A stretch of DNA of 64,000 bases from DTU015 sp012837895 (GTDB taxonomy: Bacteria > Bacillota > Sulfobacillia > Fermentithermobacillales > Fermentithermobacillaceae), in NCBI GenBank assembly GCA_050952085.1, contig JBMNKH010000001.1, positions 186,001 through 250,000 of the forward strand. The letters are read 5' to 3'. Below the pieces are notes generated by a model, which did no database searches, was not told the origin of the DNA, and was given only the letters and a program-made list of their open reading frames with translations. A program made the position numbers and the translations under genes. This document shows, piece after piece, positions 7,251 to 15,751 of this stretch. Positions within the stretch are counted from its first letter, which is position 1. Every line of letters begins with the position of its first letter.

Positions 7251-8920
7251 TATTCCACTGATACTAAGTAGTAATATAAGGGTTGCCCGCCACGGTAAAC
7301 CTCAACCTCACACTTACCGCCAACCCGGTTCTCGAGCATCTCCTGCAAACCCTCTGCCGTGGAACTGTCGATGTCTTCGCCGTAATACACAGTCACCACA
7401 GAATGGTTCTTGCCTACCATTTTCCTGACTATTTCCCCGAGTACCTCTTCAGAATCCTGCCCTACTGCTTCTACCTTGCCGTCTACCAGGCCTATGATAT
7501 CTCCCTCTTGCATCACATGCTTTCCGAACTTGCCGTTCCTGGCAGCAAAAGTCACCTCGCCGGTCTTGACGCTGCGCACCGCTTTGCCTGCCTTCTTAAG
7601 GTTTTCCCGCATACTCTCATTGGGATTCAATGCAAGAAGGGCCGAAATACCCTGGGGTACCGTCTTTGACGGCACGATGTACATGTTTCTGCCCGTGAGC
7701 TTCTTAGCTTGTTTTGCGGCCAGAAAGATGTTACCGTTATTTGGCAAGAATATCACTTTCTTGGCGCCTACTGACTTAACTGCTTCCACAAGGTCGCTGG
7801 TTGACGGGTTCATGGTAATGCCGCCGTCCATCACCAGATCGCAACCCAGACTCCTCATTATTTCCTGGAGCCCATCACCTGTAGCTACAGATACGATTCC
7901 TACTTCCTTGACCGGCTTTTGCCCGCTGGGTTTGGGGACTTCCTCTTGAGAACCGGCAGGTTCCAAATCCTTTCTGCCTAGCTGCGCCTGTTTGGACTGT
8001 TCTATCATATTGTCTATGGTAACCTGGGAAATCTGGCCGTACTTGAAACACAGGCCCAGTACCTCATGGGGAACTTCTGTGTGGATGTGAACTCTGACCA
8101 CTTCTTCAGAGCCCACTACAAGAAGAGAGTCTCCCAGCGGCTCCAAGTCTGCCCTTATCTCATCAATTGGAAGCCTGCTTCCCAGTATCAGCAGCTGGGT
8201 ATCGTACGGGTTATCAATCGCTGCAATCTCTTCTTCATGCACATGGGCAAGCTGGTGTTCCGCATACAAGGAAGACTCATCCGGGTGGATGGCTGCATCA
8301 GGTCCGTAGCCGCGGAGAAACCCCTCTATGATGTAAACAAGCCCTTTTCCACCTGCATCAACCACCCCAGCCTCCTTCAACGCTGGAAGCATCTCAGGAG
8401 TCTTGTCAAGCACTTCCTGCCCTTTGGCAAGACATTCACGAAGCACTTCAGGAATTGTGGCACCTGGGACCGCCGACGCAAGCTGGGCAGCATCGCGCAT
8501 ACCACGTAACACTGTTAGGATTGTGCCTTCCACCGGTTTCATCACTGCCTTATACGCAGTAGACACCGCCTCTTCAAAAGCATTGGCCAGGTCCTTGGGG
8601 TCAGCAGCTTGTTTGCCTGCAAAGCTCTTGGCAATACCCCTGAATATCTGCGACAGGATTACGCCTGAGTTCCCCCTTGCCCCCATGAGCGCACCCATAC
8701 TGGCTGTTTCGGCAGCTGCACCTAGCGGAAGCCCTTGTTTCCCCTTGAGGCTGTCAGCAGCTGAAGAAAGGGTAAGATACATATTTGTGCCTGTATCTCC
8801 GTCAGGAACCGGAAATACATTGAGCGAATCGACCTCTTTCTTGCGTTCGGAAAGGTACCTTTGGGACATAATAACCAGTTCTCGAAACCTGTCGCCATCT
8901 AACACCGAAGTACGAACCAT
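7250..8920 (-). CDS. yloV: DAK2 (DhaL) domain protein YloV, fatty-acid kinase FakA-like
   Basis: FakA-type proteins phosphorylate fatty acids held by a FakB carrier. The 556-residue protein begins with a DhaL/DAK2 domain whose metal and ATP motif NVFPVPDGDTGTNM is intact, followed by GARGNSGVILSQ and VDAGGKGLV; the C-terminal half (about residues 340-556) is the DegV-like FakA domain containing FLPNNGNIFLAAKQA. The ATG at 8920 has GGGGAG six bases upstream; the TTG at 8926 is less likely. The gene begins inside the end of yloU and ends on the recG start, forming a tight yloU-yloV-recG operon. Confidence 0.92.
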   Translation of the reverse strand: MVRTSVLDGDRFRELVIMSQRYLSERKKEVDSLNVFPVPDGDTGTNMYLTLSSAADSLKGKQGLPLGAAAETASMGALMGARGNSGVILSQIFRGIAKSFAGKQAADPKDLANAFEEAVSTAYKAVMKPVEGTILTVLRGMRDAAQLASAVPGATIPEVLRECLAKGQEVLDKTPEMLPALKEAGVVDAGGKGLVYIIEGFLRGYGPDAAIHPDESSLYAEHQLAHVHEEEIAAIDNPYDTQLLILGSRLPIDEIRADLEPLGDSLLVVGSEEVVRVHIHTEVPHEVLGLCFKYGQISQVTIDNMIEQSKQAQLGRKDLEPAGSQEEVPKPSGQKPVKEVGIVSVATGDGLQEIMRSLGCDLVMDGGITMNPSTSDLVEAVKSVGAKKVIFLPNNGNIFLAAKQAKKLTGRNMYIVPSKTVPQGISALLALNPNESMRENLKKAGKAVRSVKTGEVTFAARNGKFGKHVMQEGDIIGLVDGKVEAVGQDSEEVLGEIVRKMVGKNHSVVTVYYGEDIDSSTAEGLQEMLENRVGGKCEVEVYRGGQPLYYYLVSVE

Positions 8921-8922
8921 TG

Positions 8923-9294
8923 TCAACTCCCCGAGTTCTCCTGAAGCCTTATACTTTCTACGCTCACCGTCACCTTGCTGACCTTAAGCCCGGTAATCTT
9001 CTCAACGGTGTAACGGACCTTGTCTATGATCATCCTGGCCACTTCAGAGATTTTGACCCCGTATCCAAGTATAACAAACAGTTCAATGTAGAGTTGGTCA
9101 CCGTCTATTGACACTGAAACGCCCTTGGCCAAATTCTCCATGCCCAAGAGTTCCGACAAGCCATCGGTCATCTTGCGGCCTGCCATGCCGACCACGCCAT
9201 AACACTCTATTGCGGCGGCACCTGCAATAGTAGCAATGGCCTCTTCTGACAGCACCAGTTTTCCCATTTCAGTTTTGATTTCTTTTCCAGTCAA
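8923..9294 (-). CDS. yloU: Asp23/Gls24 family envelope stress protein YloU
   Basis: The 123-residue protein matches the Asp23/Gls24 family: LSEEAIATIAGAAAIECYGVVGMAG at its centre (shown in family alignments as the conserved helix-turn), then IELFVILGYGVKISEVA and a C-terminal VSVESI strand. Asp23-type proteins are soluble or membrane-recruited and linked to cell-envelope stress; YloU is the housekeeping version encoded ahead of yloV. I chose TTG at 9294, with GGAG eight bases upstream; GTG at 9303 overlaps that site. Confidence 0.9.
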   Translation of the reverse strand: MTGKEIKTEMGKLVLSEEAIATIAGAAAIECYGVVGMAGRKMTDGLSELLGMENLAKGVSVSIDGDQLYIELFVILGYGVKISEVARMIIDKVRYTVEKITGLKVSKVTVSVESIRLQENSGS

Positions 9295-9522
9295 CTGAAA
9301 CACTCCAGTTTACTAGCGCTCCATATATATTGCCACAACAATCCGTTTCAGGGAAGCTTTACAGCAGCTTTTCAAGACTGCCGGGAACCATTTTATAGTT
9401 AGCCCTTCAACAAGCAAATACCTCTTTCATGTTCTCACCTTGTTTTCCCTGGCCGGTACTTCCCCTTGGTAAGCATTCTATGGTAGGATAGATGCGTTAC
9501 AAGTTGGAAGGAGGTTCGTGAG

Positions 9523-9714
9523 GTGCCCAAGTGCGAAATATGCGGCAAGACGAGGACAGTAGGGAACCGCGTCAGCCATTCAAACATAAAGACCAAGAGA
9601 AAGTGGTCTCCTAACGTTCAAAGAGTAAGGGCAGTTGTAGGCAATACTACCAAAAGGATATACGTGTGTGCCCGGTGCTTGCGGAGTGGAAGAGTTAAGC
9701 GCCCTGCATTCTAA
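9523..9714 (+). CDS. rpmB: 50S ribosomal protein L28, zinc-binding form
   Basis: The 63-residue basic protein is a typical short L28. It keeps both CxxC pairs (CEIC near the start and CARC near the end), so it is the zinc-containing C+ form. A GTG start at 9523 has GGAGG eight bases upstream. It diverges from yloU and, as in many Firmicutes, its terminator faces spoVM. A strong intrinsic terminator follows at 9742. Confidence 0.97.
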   Translation: MPKCEICGKTRTVGNRVSHSNIKTKRKWSPNVQRVRAVVGNTTKRIYVCARCLRSGRVKRPAF

Positions 9715-9741
9715 AAACTGTGTCCTTATGACTGAATAGTA

Positions 9742-9783
9742 CACCTCTCAAAGGTCATGTCCTGAGAGGTGTTTTGATTTTGT
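9742..9783 (+). terminator. Intrinsic terminator of rpmB
   Basis: The perfect 9-bp stem CACCTCTCA / TGAGAGGTG (loop of 12 bases) is followed by TTTTGATTTTG on the plus strand. Confidence 0.88.
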
Positions 9784-9792
9784 TACCGGCCG

Positions 9793-9876
9793 TTACGGCC
9801 GGTAGCCAAATATGCTCATAACCATCCTTACCAGACCTGAAAGTAATCTGGGCACTCTTATGATCCGTACGGTCAT
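9793..9876 (-). CDS. spoVM: Stage V sporulation protein M (27-residue amphipathic peptide)
   Basis: A 27-codon frame encodes MTVRIIRVPRLLSG followed by a hydrophobic-basic helix and a basic, aromatic C-terminus. It resembles Bacillus SpoVM (26 residues) in length, in the alternating basic and hydrophobic N-terminus, and in the proline at position 9, which SpoVM needs to recognise the curved forespore membrane, where it anchors SpoIVA and starts coat assembly. GGGGGG lies nine bases upstream of the ATG. Gene order supports the call: spoVM sits between rpe and rpmB in Bacillus too. The gene is hidden inside a longer meaningless open frame (to 10005) and is easily missed. Confidence 0.85.
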   Translation of the reverse strand: MTVRIIRVPRLLSGLVRMVMSIFGYRP

Positions 9877-9896
9877 ATGGAACATCCCCCCGCCAT

Positions 9897-10061
9897 TCAC
9901 CTGTTCCCAAGAAACATAACCACGCCGCCGGCCAGCATTGCAGAGCCTAACAAGGCCCACAGCATCCAAGAAGGCAATGCCATGATAAGGATGACCAGCC
10001 CGCATGCGCCCAAAACTGCCGAAATCAGATGCCGGTTATGCTTGCGGGAACGTAATCTCAC
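9897..10061 (-). CDS. Small two-helix membrane protein of unknown function upstream of spoVM
   Basis: The predicted 54-residue product has a basic N-terminus (MRLRSRKHNR) and two hydrophobic helices separated by a Pro-Ser-Trp turn. I do not recognise a named family, but small basic two-helix proteins are common next to spoVM in Clostridia. I chose the GTG at 10061 because AGAGGGG precedes it by six bases; a GTG at 10079 is possible. It lies between rpe and spoVM, with the spoVM ribosome binding site directly after its stop, so co-expression in sporulation is an inference. Confidence 0.62.
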   Translation of the reverse strand: MRLRSRKHNRHLISAVLGACGLVILIMALPSWMLWALLGSAMLAGGVVMFLGNR

Positions 10062-10112
10062 CGCTAACCCCTCTTGCACTCTGTTAATTGCCTTTTCACT
10101 AAGACAGTATAT

Positions 10113-10790
10113 TCAGCAATTCACAAGTGTGCGTCTGCGGAGGCTCTGAATGGCGGAAGCCATGTCATCGCTTGAGAAGATGTAATTGCCTGAAACAAGG
10201 ATACTGGCTCCCCTATCAGCCACGGCCTTGGCATTCTTGCCTGATATGCCGCCGTCTACGGAAACCTCGACAGGAAATCCTGAGTCACGCACAAGTTTGC
10301 TGACTTCTTCGATTTTCTGCAGCATGCCGGGGATAAATGATTGCCCTCCCCATCCGGGATTTACAGTCATTACCAACACCAAGTCCACATTTTCAATGAC
10401 ATATTTGAGAAACCCAGGGGAAGTGGACGGGTTTAGAGCTACACCGCTCTTACATCCCTTCTCCCTAATCAGGCGAAGCATCCTGTCAAGGTGAGGGGTC
10501 GCTTCCGCGTGAATTGTCAAGTACTCTGCATAAGGTGCAAAGGCTTCTATTGCCCAACCAGGGTTTGAAACCATAAGGTGAACATCTAACGGGATTCCCA
10601 ACCCCTTGAGCTCCTTGGCCAAGCCGGGCCCAAAGGTGAGGTTAGGCACAAAATGCCCGTCCATTATGTCAAGATGGAGCAAATCGGCTCCTGCATCTAT
10701 CACCTGGCGCGCCTGGTTTCCGAGATTGAGCAGGTCAGCAGATAGTATTGACGGTGCCACTTTGACAGGTCCTGTGACAGGATTACTCAT
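10113..10790 (-). CDS. rpe: Ribulose-phosphate 3-epimerase
   Basis: Rpe interconverts ribulose 5-phosphate and xylulose 5-phosphate in the pentose phosphate pathway. The 225-residue TIM-barrel shows APSILSADLLNL at the N-terminus, the metal-binding HLDIMDGHFVPNLTFGP motif, DVHLMV, the loop VMTVNPGWGGQSFI and the phosphate-binding EVSVDGGI. Its ATG overlaps the rsgA stop (ATGAGTAA), indicating coupled translation. Length is normal. Confidence 0.97.
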   Translation of the reverse strand: MSNPVTGPVKVAPSILSADLLNLGNQARQVIDAGADLLHLDIMDGHFVPNLTFGPGLAKELKGLGIPLDVHLMVSNPGWAIEAFAPYAEYLTIHAEATPHLDRMLRLIREKGCKSGVALNPSTSPGFLKYVIENVDLVLVMTVNPGWGGQSFIPGMLQKIEEVSKLVRDSGFPVEVSVDGGISGKNAKAVADRGASILVSGNYIFSSDDMASAIQSLRRRTLVNC

Positions 10791-11652
10791 ATTTTCTTCT
10801 CGCCCTTTCTATCAGTTCTTCCAGAAACATAAGATAATTGTCATAACGCTCCTGGGGAACCTGCCCCTTGCGCAGGGCATCCAAGACCATGCACCTGCTT
10901 TCTGTTTTGTGAAGGCATCTGGGGAAATGGCAGGACAATGCATGCTCTCTGAACTCAGGGTACAGGAGGCTCAGTTCGTGAGGCTCAACATCTGCAAGAT
11001 CAAGCCGTGAAAACCCTGGTGTATCAGCTACATAGCCATTTCCGGGAGTCTGGATCAAATTCACCCACTTGGTGGTATGACGGCCGCGCGACCCCTGTGA
11101 AAGCTCGCCTGTAAGCAGTTTCACTCCCATGAGCGCGGATATGAGTTTGGATTTTCCAACTCCGCTTTGCCCTGCAAACACAGTGACTTTGTCCCGGAAC
11201 AGGTCACCCAACTTGTCCAGTCCGTAGCCTGTCACCGCCGAGGTTACCACGCATTGGTATCCGGCATCAGAATAGATCTTCTCTACCCTGGCTATCTCAT
11301 CTTCATCTTCAATGTCCTGTTTGTTAATGCATACTACCCCTTGAATATCTTCATACTCAAGTTGAACCAGTATCCTGTCGATATAGGCGAGATCCAAAGG
11401 GGGTTGGGTGATTGCGGTCACTACTATAGCTTGATCAACGTTGGCGATAGGCGGGCGCACTAACAAGTTTTTTCTCTCAGCGATGCCCTCGATCACACAA
11501 GTATCTGCTGACCGGGATATATGGACAATGTCTCCTGTATGGACTTGGGAATACCCCAACCTGAGCCGGCCCCGGAAAGCACATGAGACTACTTCTTCCC
11601 CTAAATCGACCCTGCATTCAGACGAATGTACGCTTAGCACTCTGCCAATCAA
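10783..11652 (-). CDS. rsgA: Ribosome small subunit-dependent GTPase A
   Basis: RsgA is a circularly permuted GTPase that assists late 30S subunit maturation. The 289-residue protein has an N-terminal OB-fold, then G motifs in permuted order: G4 NKQD at about 109, G1 GQSGVGKS at about 161, G2 GRHTT and G3 DTPGFS at about 210, and finally a zinc knuckle containing CHFPRCLHKTESRC. A TTG start at 11652 has GGTGA nine bases upstream. It is part of the prpC-prkC-rsgA-rpe operon seen throughout Firmicutes; PrkC-type kinases phosphorylate RsgA in Bacillus. Confidence 0.96.
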   Translation of the reverse strand: MIGRVLSVHSSECRVDLGEEVVSCAFRGRLRLGYSQVHTGDIVHISRSADTCVIEGIAERKNLLVRPPIANVDQAIVVTAITQPPLDLAYIDRILVQLEYEDIQGVVCINKQDIEDEDEIARVEKIYSDAGYQCVVTSAVTGYGLDKLGDLFRDKVTVFAGQSGVGKSKLISALMGVKLLTGELSQGSRGRHTTKWVNLIQTPGNGYVADTPGFSRLDLADVEPHELSLLYPEFREHALSCHFPRCLHKTESRCMVLDALRKGQVPQERYDNYLMFLEELIERARRKYE

Positions 11653-11672
11653 ACCCGCGTATCACCGCTTTC

Positions 11673-13517
11673 CTATGGCTTGATTCTCTGTTGATATGCC
11701 AACTTGCCGTCAAAATACACCTTTATGATCGCAAAGTCACCTTTGTACTGGAACGATATGGTCAAGGTATCCCCTGGCGCTTCATTCCGGTTGTGGCGCA
11801 CTGCTTCCCCGTCAAGATCCGTCACAGTAAGCCTTACGTGAACAGGGCGTCCCTTGTCAGGAACCTCAATCTTGATTGTGTGGGAACGCTTGGCGCCCTG
11901 GGAACCCATTGAGACGGTAATATCAACCCTGGTCCTCACCGGGACTTCCTCGCCTTCCTCAGGGGTTTGAGCGATGATAGTTCCAGGAGGCTCATCAGAC
12001 GGAACCCCGGTCACGTCGCCTAGGTCGAGCAAATTGTCATTGAGAACGGCCGAAGCTTGTGCTTCAGTAAGTCCTATCAGATTTGGGACTATGACAGTTT
12101 CGGGCTCAGTTCCCTTGGACACTACCAGGTCTACCCTGGTGCCAATTGCGACTGACGTCCCTTCCCTGGGATTTTGGGATATAACGTGGTCTTTGGGTAC
12201 AGTAGCATCTTGTATTTCGTCCACGTTGCCAAGTTGCAGCTGGTGGTTTTCAAGTTCGAGCTGGGCTTCCCTGAGGGTAAGCCTGCGCACATCAGGTACG
12301 TCAACGTAAGCTTCGCCTTTGGAAAGGGTATAGTAGATTTCCCTGCCCACTTTGACTTTCTCGCCCCCAAGAGGGCTCTGGGATATCACTGTCCCTGCAG
12401 GGAAGTTCCGGTCGTACTTCTCTGCTGAAAGCCGGGGGATAAGCCCTTTTTCACGTATCAGAGCTTGTGCCTCTATGTGAGGCATCCCTACAATATCAGG
12501 GACTTCAACAATCGGCACTGCCATCCACTTGTAAAAGGAATAAATTGCATACGCAGCTATAGCTATCCCCAGCACCACAAATACAGCTAGTACCTTGACG
12601 GCTGTGGGGGTTGACCGCTTCCTCCTACCGCGCCTAGCCATTGCTCCATCACCTTTTGCAGTAAACTCCGGCTCAGTCCTGTACAACGCTGACCTGGCCT
12701 TCCTAATGGATTGTAACATCTCGCCTGCAGACTGGAAGCGCTCACCAGGGTTCTTGGCAAGAGTTTTTGATATCAGGTCTTCGATTTCAACAGTTATGTC
12801 AGGAACCGTCTCACGCACAGACGGTGCCCGGGCTTCCACGTGCTGCAATGCCACTGCCACGGGGCTGTCGCCTGTAAACGGCAGTTTGCCCGTTATCATT
12901 TCGTAGAGGACAACTCCTAGTGAATACAGGTCAGACCGGGCCGAAACCTGTCCGTTCCTGGCCTGTTCAGGAGACAAATACGAAGCGGACCCGACCACTA
13001 GATCTGTAGACGTGGTCGAAACTACTCCAAGGGCCCTTGCAATTCCAAAATCGGCTACTTTCACGTGGCCAAGTTCTGTAAGCAGGATGTTCTGGGGTTT
13101 GATGTCCCTGTGGATTATATTATTGTTATGGGCGTGGGCAAGGCCCAGGCATATCTGGGCTGCGATGTTCAAGGCTTCCTCTGGCTCAAGCCTGCCTTCC
13201 CTGTTCAGTTTGTCCCTGAGGGTTTCCCCTTCCACCAGTTCCATAACAATGAAATGCAAACCCTGGTCTTCGCCCACATCGTAAATGCTCACTATGTTAG
13301 GATGGGACAAAGATGCAGCAGCCTTTGCCTCCCGCCTGAACCTCAGCACAAAATCCTCATCTTCACTCATTTCGGGTCTCAAGATTTTCAAGGCCACATG
13401 CCTATCCAGAATCAAATCGTTGGCCTTCCAAACAACACCCATGCCTCCGCCGCCAATGCGTTCTACAATCTTATACCTGCCTAGAATCTTCCGGCCTATC
13501 ATCTGCTTCGGGTCCAA
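11673..13517 (-). CDS. prkC: PASTA-domain Ser/Thr protein kinase PrkC
   Basis: PrkC senses muropeptides or lipid II and phosphorylates translation and cell-wall proteins; in Bacillus it also triggers spore germination. The 614-residue protein has an intact Hanks-type kinase domain (Gly-rich loop GGGGMG at 22-27, VALKIL lysine at 44, catalytic HRDIKPQN, DFGIA), a basic linker, one transmembrane helix at about 315-337 and three extracellular PASTA repeats, each starting with a VPDxxG or VPNxxG motif, then a C-terminal beta-rich tail. I chose the TTG at 13517, eight bases after GGGGGTG; an open frame continues 13 codons further into prpC. Confidence 0.96.
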   Translation of the reverse strand: MDPKQMIGRKILGRYKIVERIGGGGMGVVWKANDLILDRHVALKILRPEMSEDEDFVLRFRREAKAAASLSHPNIVSIYDVGEDQGLHFIVMELVEGETLRDKLNREGRLEPEEALNIAAQICLGLAHAHNNNIIHRDIKPQNILLTELGHVKVADFGIARALGVVSTTSTDLVVGSASYLSPEQARNGQVSARSDLYSLGVVLYEMITGKLPFTGDSPVAVALQHVEARAPSVRETVPDITVEIEDLISKTLAKNPGERFQSAGEMLQSIRKARSALYRTEPEFTAKGDGAMARRGRRKRSTPTAVKVLAVFVVLGIAIAAYAIYSFYKWMAVPIVEVPDIVGMPHIEAQALIREKGLIPRLSAEKYDRNFPAGTVISQSPLGGEKVKVGREIYYTLSKGEAYVDVPDVRRLTLREAQLELENHQLQLGNVDEIQDATVPKDHVISQNPREGTSVAIGTRVDLVVSKGTEPETVIVPNLIGLTEAQASAVLNDNLLDLGDVTGVPSDEPPGTIIAQTPEEGEEVPVRTRVDITVSMGSQGAKRSHTIKIEVPDKGRPVHVRLTVTDLDGEAVRHNRNEAPGDTLTISFQYKGDFAIIKVYFDGKLAYQQRIKP

Positions 13518-13531
13518 CCTGCTTTCACCCC

Positions 13532-14269
13532 CTAGCCCGATACTGCCTGGGGCCAAAGTACAACCACTGTAATGTTGTCATAGCCGCCCCGCTGGTTAGC
13601 AAGGTCCACAAGTTTGCGGGCAACCTGATCCCTATCGTATGTAACCAACATGTCGTAAATCTCGTTTTGAGACACGAGGCTGGTAAGGCCGTCTGTACAC
13701 AAGACAACTATATCGTCTGGACAGAGCCTCTCCTCATAAATATCGACGTCAACGGTTTCCTGAGTGCCCAATGCCATGGTAAGTACATTTCTCCCAGGAT
13801 GACGCATTGCATCTTCTTCTGTTATGGTACCGTTTCTCACCAGTTCTCCTGATACCGAGTGATCGTCTGTAACCCGCCTTATCTTTCCATTTGAAACAAT
13901 GTACGCCCGGCTGTCCCCTACATGGCCCACAAAAGCTTTTGACATATCACAGGTAATCACAACACACGTAACCGTAGTTCCCATTCCCGGAACTCCCTGA
14001 TGACTGGCACTTTCACGGATCTTGCCATTTCCGTACAGGATGGCCTCTCTTAGGACTTGTCCCGGATCTCCGCCCGAAAAGTGCTCTGATACATACTGCT
14101 GGATGGAACTTACCGCCACAGATGATGCAATCTCGCCTCCGTCGTGCCCGCCCAGCCCATCTGCAACCATGGCAAGCCACCCTCCGGGAAGGCCAACCAC
14201 GGACCAGGAATCTTCATTCTTAGGCCGGACTAACCCCCGGGATGTCTCAGCTCTCCACTCCAAGGTCAT
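13532..14269 (-). CDS. prpC: PP2C-type protein phosphatase PrpC (Stp1)
   Basis: PrpC removes phosphate from proteins modified by PrkC, whose gene starts 14 bp downstream. The roughly 245-residue protein has the PP2C motifs RPKNEDSW, MVADGLGGHDGGE, VGHVGDSRAYI, VTDDHS, LTMALG and LCTDGLT, which supply the metal-binding aspartates. AGGAGGGG precedes the ATG at 14269 closely; a TTG two codons later (14263) has better spacing. The open frame extends to 14377 but that part is not like the family. Many relatives carry rlmN just upstream; here rsmB is directly upstream. Confidence 0.94.
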   Translation of the reverse strand: MTLEWRAETSRGLVRPKNEDSWSVVGLPGGWLAMVADGLGGHDGGEIASSVAVSSIQQYVSEHFSGGDPGQVLREAILYGNGKIRESASHQGVPGMGTTVTCVVITCDMSKAFVGHVGDSRAYIVSNGKIRRVTDDHSVSGELVRNGTITEEDAMRHPGRNVLTMALGTQETVDVDIYEERLCPDDIVVLCTDGLTSLVSQNEIYDMLVTYDRDQVARKLVDLANQRGGYDNITVVVLWPQAVSG

Positions 14270-14414
14270 TCCCCTCCTGCCAAACAGCCATGCCCATTGT
14301 GCTCCCACTCTTCTGTCCCAGCTGCTCTTGTCCTGGGACGTACTGTCACTGTGACCCGGTTCCACACCATCCGCCACCGGCCTTTACCAACATCCCTTTC
14401 AAAATCCTAGCAAC

Positions 14415-15749
14415 TTAGTCCTGCCGTTTCAACGCCTTAGCTATGAAAAACCCGTCAGTGCCATGGATATGAGGTAACAGGTAGCCGCATCCGTGTTCCA
14501 TCTTAAATGTGACACCGTTGTCTAATCTTATGGTTTCGCCTGCGGGAATAAACTCACTGTGGGCATCCAAGAAGCGGTGCCATACATCCTCATTCTCTTC
14601 TTGTGTAAGGGTACACGTGCTATATACTAACGTACCCCCCGGCTTCAAGAAACAGGCAGCTGTATCAAGAAGTAAACCCTGCCTTGTAGCCATTTCAGCT
14701 ATGTCAGTTTGCCGGCGCATCCACTTTATGTCAGGATGCTTGCCTATAACCCCAAGCCCTGAGCAAGGGGCATCTACCAGCACCCTGTCAAAACACATAG
14801 GAAGCCCTGCTGACTCAAAAACACAGGCAGTCCCGGCCGGATTTGTGGCATCAAGCACTGCAGTGAATACATTGTCAAACCCGAGCCGCTCCCCAGACTC
14901 AACAATCAGACCGGTACGGTCCCTGGATACATCAGACGCCACCACAATACCTGTATCTGATACCAGTTCGGCTATGTGCATTGTCTTCCCGCCTGGAGCG
15001 GCACACATATCCCATACAACATCCCCCTGTCCGGGGGCTAACACCATCGTCACGATCATTGCGGCTTCATCCTGCACCGTAAACAAACCTTCCCTGTAGC
15101 CGGGAAACCCGCTTACGGATCTCCCGCCGGTTACCTTAATAGATATGTCCAGGATGCCCGGCTCAGCTGAAAACCCGTTATCCCGAAGCATCGTAAGCAA
15201 GCCGGGACGATCCGTCCTGGATTTGTTTACCCGCAAGGTTACGGGAGGAGGATGATTCTGAACCTTAAGCAGGGAAAGAGCGTCCCGCATCCCGAACGAC
15301 CTGAAGTAGCGGCTTACAATCCAGTCAGGAAAAGAATACCGTATCCCTGCATATTCCTCAGGGCAGTCGTCTAAAGAAGGCAAGTCTATGTGGCCCTGGT
15401 TCCTTGCTATATTTCTGAGTACACCGTTTACAAGACCTCGATGGGACTTGGCCCTTACGCATTCAACCACTGAGTTGACAGCTGCATAGGCCGGAATCCC
15501 CATAAAGACAAGCTGGTAAGCTCCAAGCCTGAGGGCATTTAGCAGTTCAGGAGCAAGTTTTTCCAGGGGCCTGTGGCAAAAGCGCGAAAGATAGTAGTCC
15601 AGTAGGCGTTTCCATCTCTCCGCACCGGTGACAAGATCTTTTACAAGTGCCCTGTCCCTTTCATCCAGTTTGGCAAAACCGCCATGGGCGCCCGGAGGTA
15701 TTCTGGATCCTATGATTTCGAGAGCAACCCTCCGGGCGCTTCCAAACAA
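14415..15749 (-). CDS. rsmB: 16S rRNA (cytosine-C5)-methyltransferase RsmB
   Basis: RsmB methylates C967 of 16S rRNA using S-adenosylmethionine. The protein (444 residues from TTG 15749) has the N-terminal NusB-like RNA-binding domain and a methyltransferase domain with WDMCAAPGGKT (SAM binding), VDAPCSGLGV (motif IV, Pro-Cys) and STCTLTQEENE (motif VI, catalytic cysteine). The start lies just past the stop of the upstream metallopeptidase gene with GGGGAAGG before it. The frame is open to 15884, giving a spurious Cys-rich N-terminus read inside the upstream gene. Confidence 0.95.
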   Translation of the reverse strand: MFGSARRVALEIIGSRIPPGAHGGFAKLDERDRALVKDLVTGAERWKRLLDYYLSRFCHRPLEKLAPELLNALRLGAYQLVFMGIPAYAAVNSVVECVRAKSHRGLVNGVLRNIARNQGHIDLPSLDDCPEEYAGIRYSFPDWIVSRYFRSFGMRDALSLLKVQNHPPPVTLRVNKSRTDRPGLLTMLRDNGFSAEPGILDISIKVTGGRSVSGFPGYREGLFTVQDEAAMIVTMVLAPGQGDVVWDMCAAPGGKTMHIAELVSDTGIVVASDVSRDRTGLIVESGERLGFDNVFTAVLDATNPAGTACVFESAGLPMCFDRVLVDAPCSGLGVIGKHPDIKWMRRQTDIAEMATRQGLLLDTAACFLKPGGTLVYSTCTLTQEENEDVWHRFLDAHSEFIPAGETIRLDNGVTFKMEHGCGYLLPHIHGTDGFFIAKALKRQD

Positions 15750-15751
15750 CC

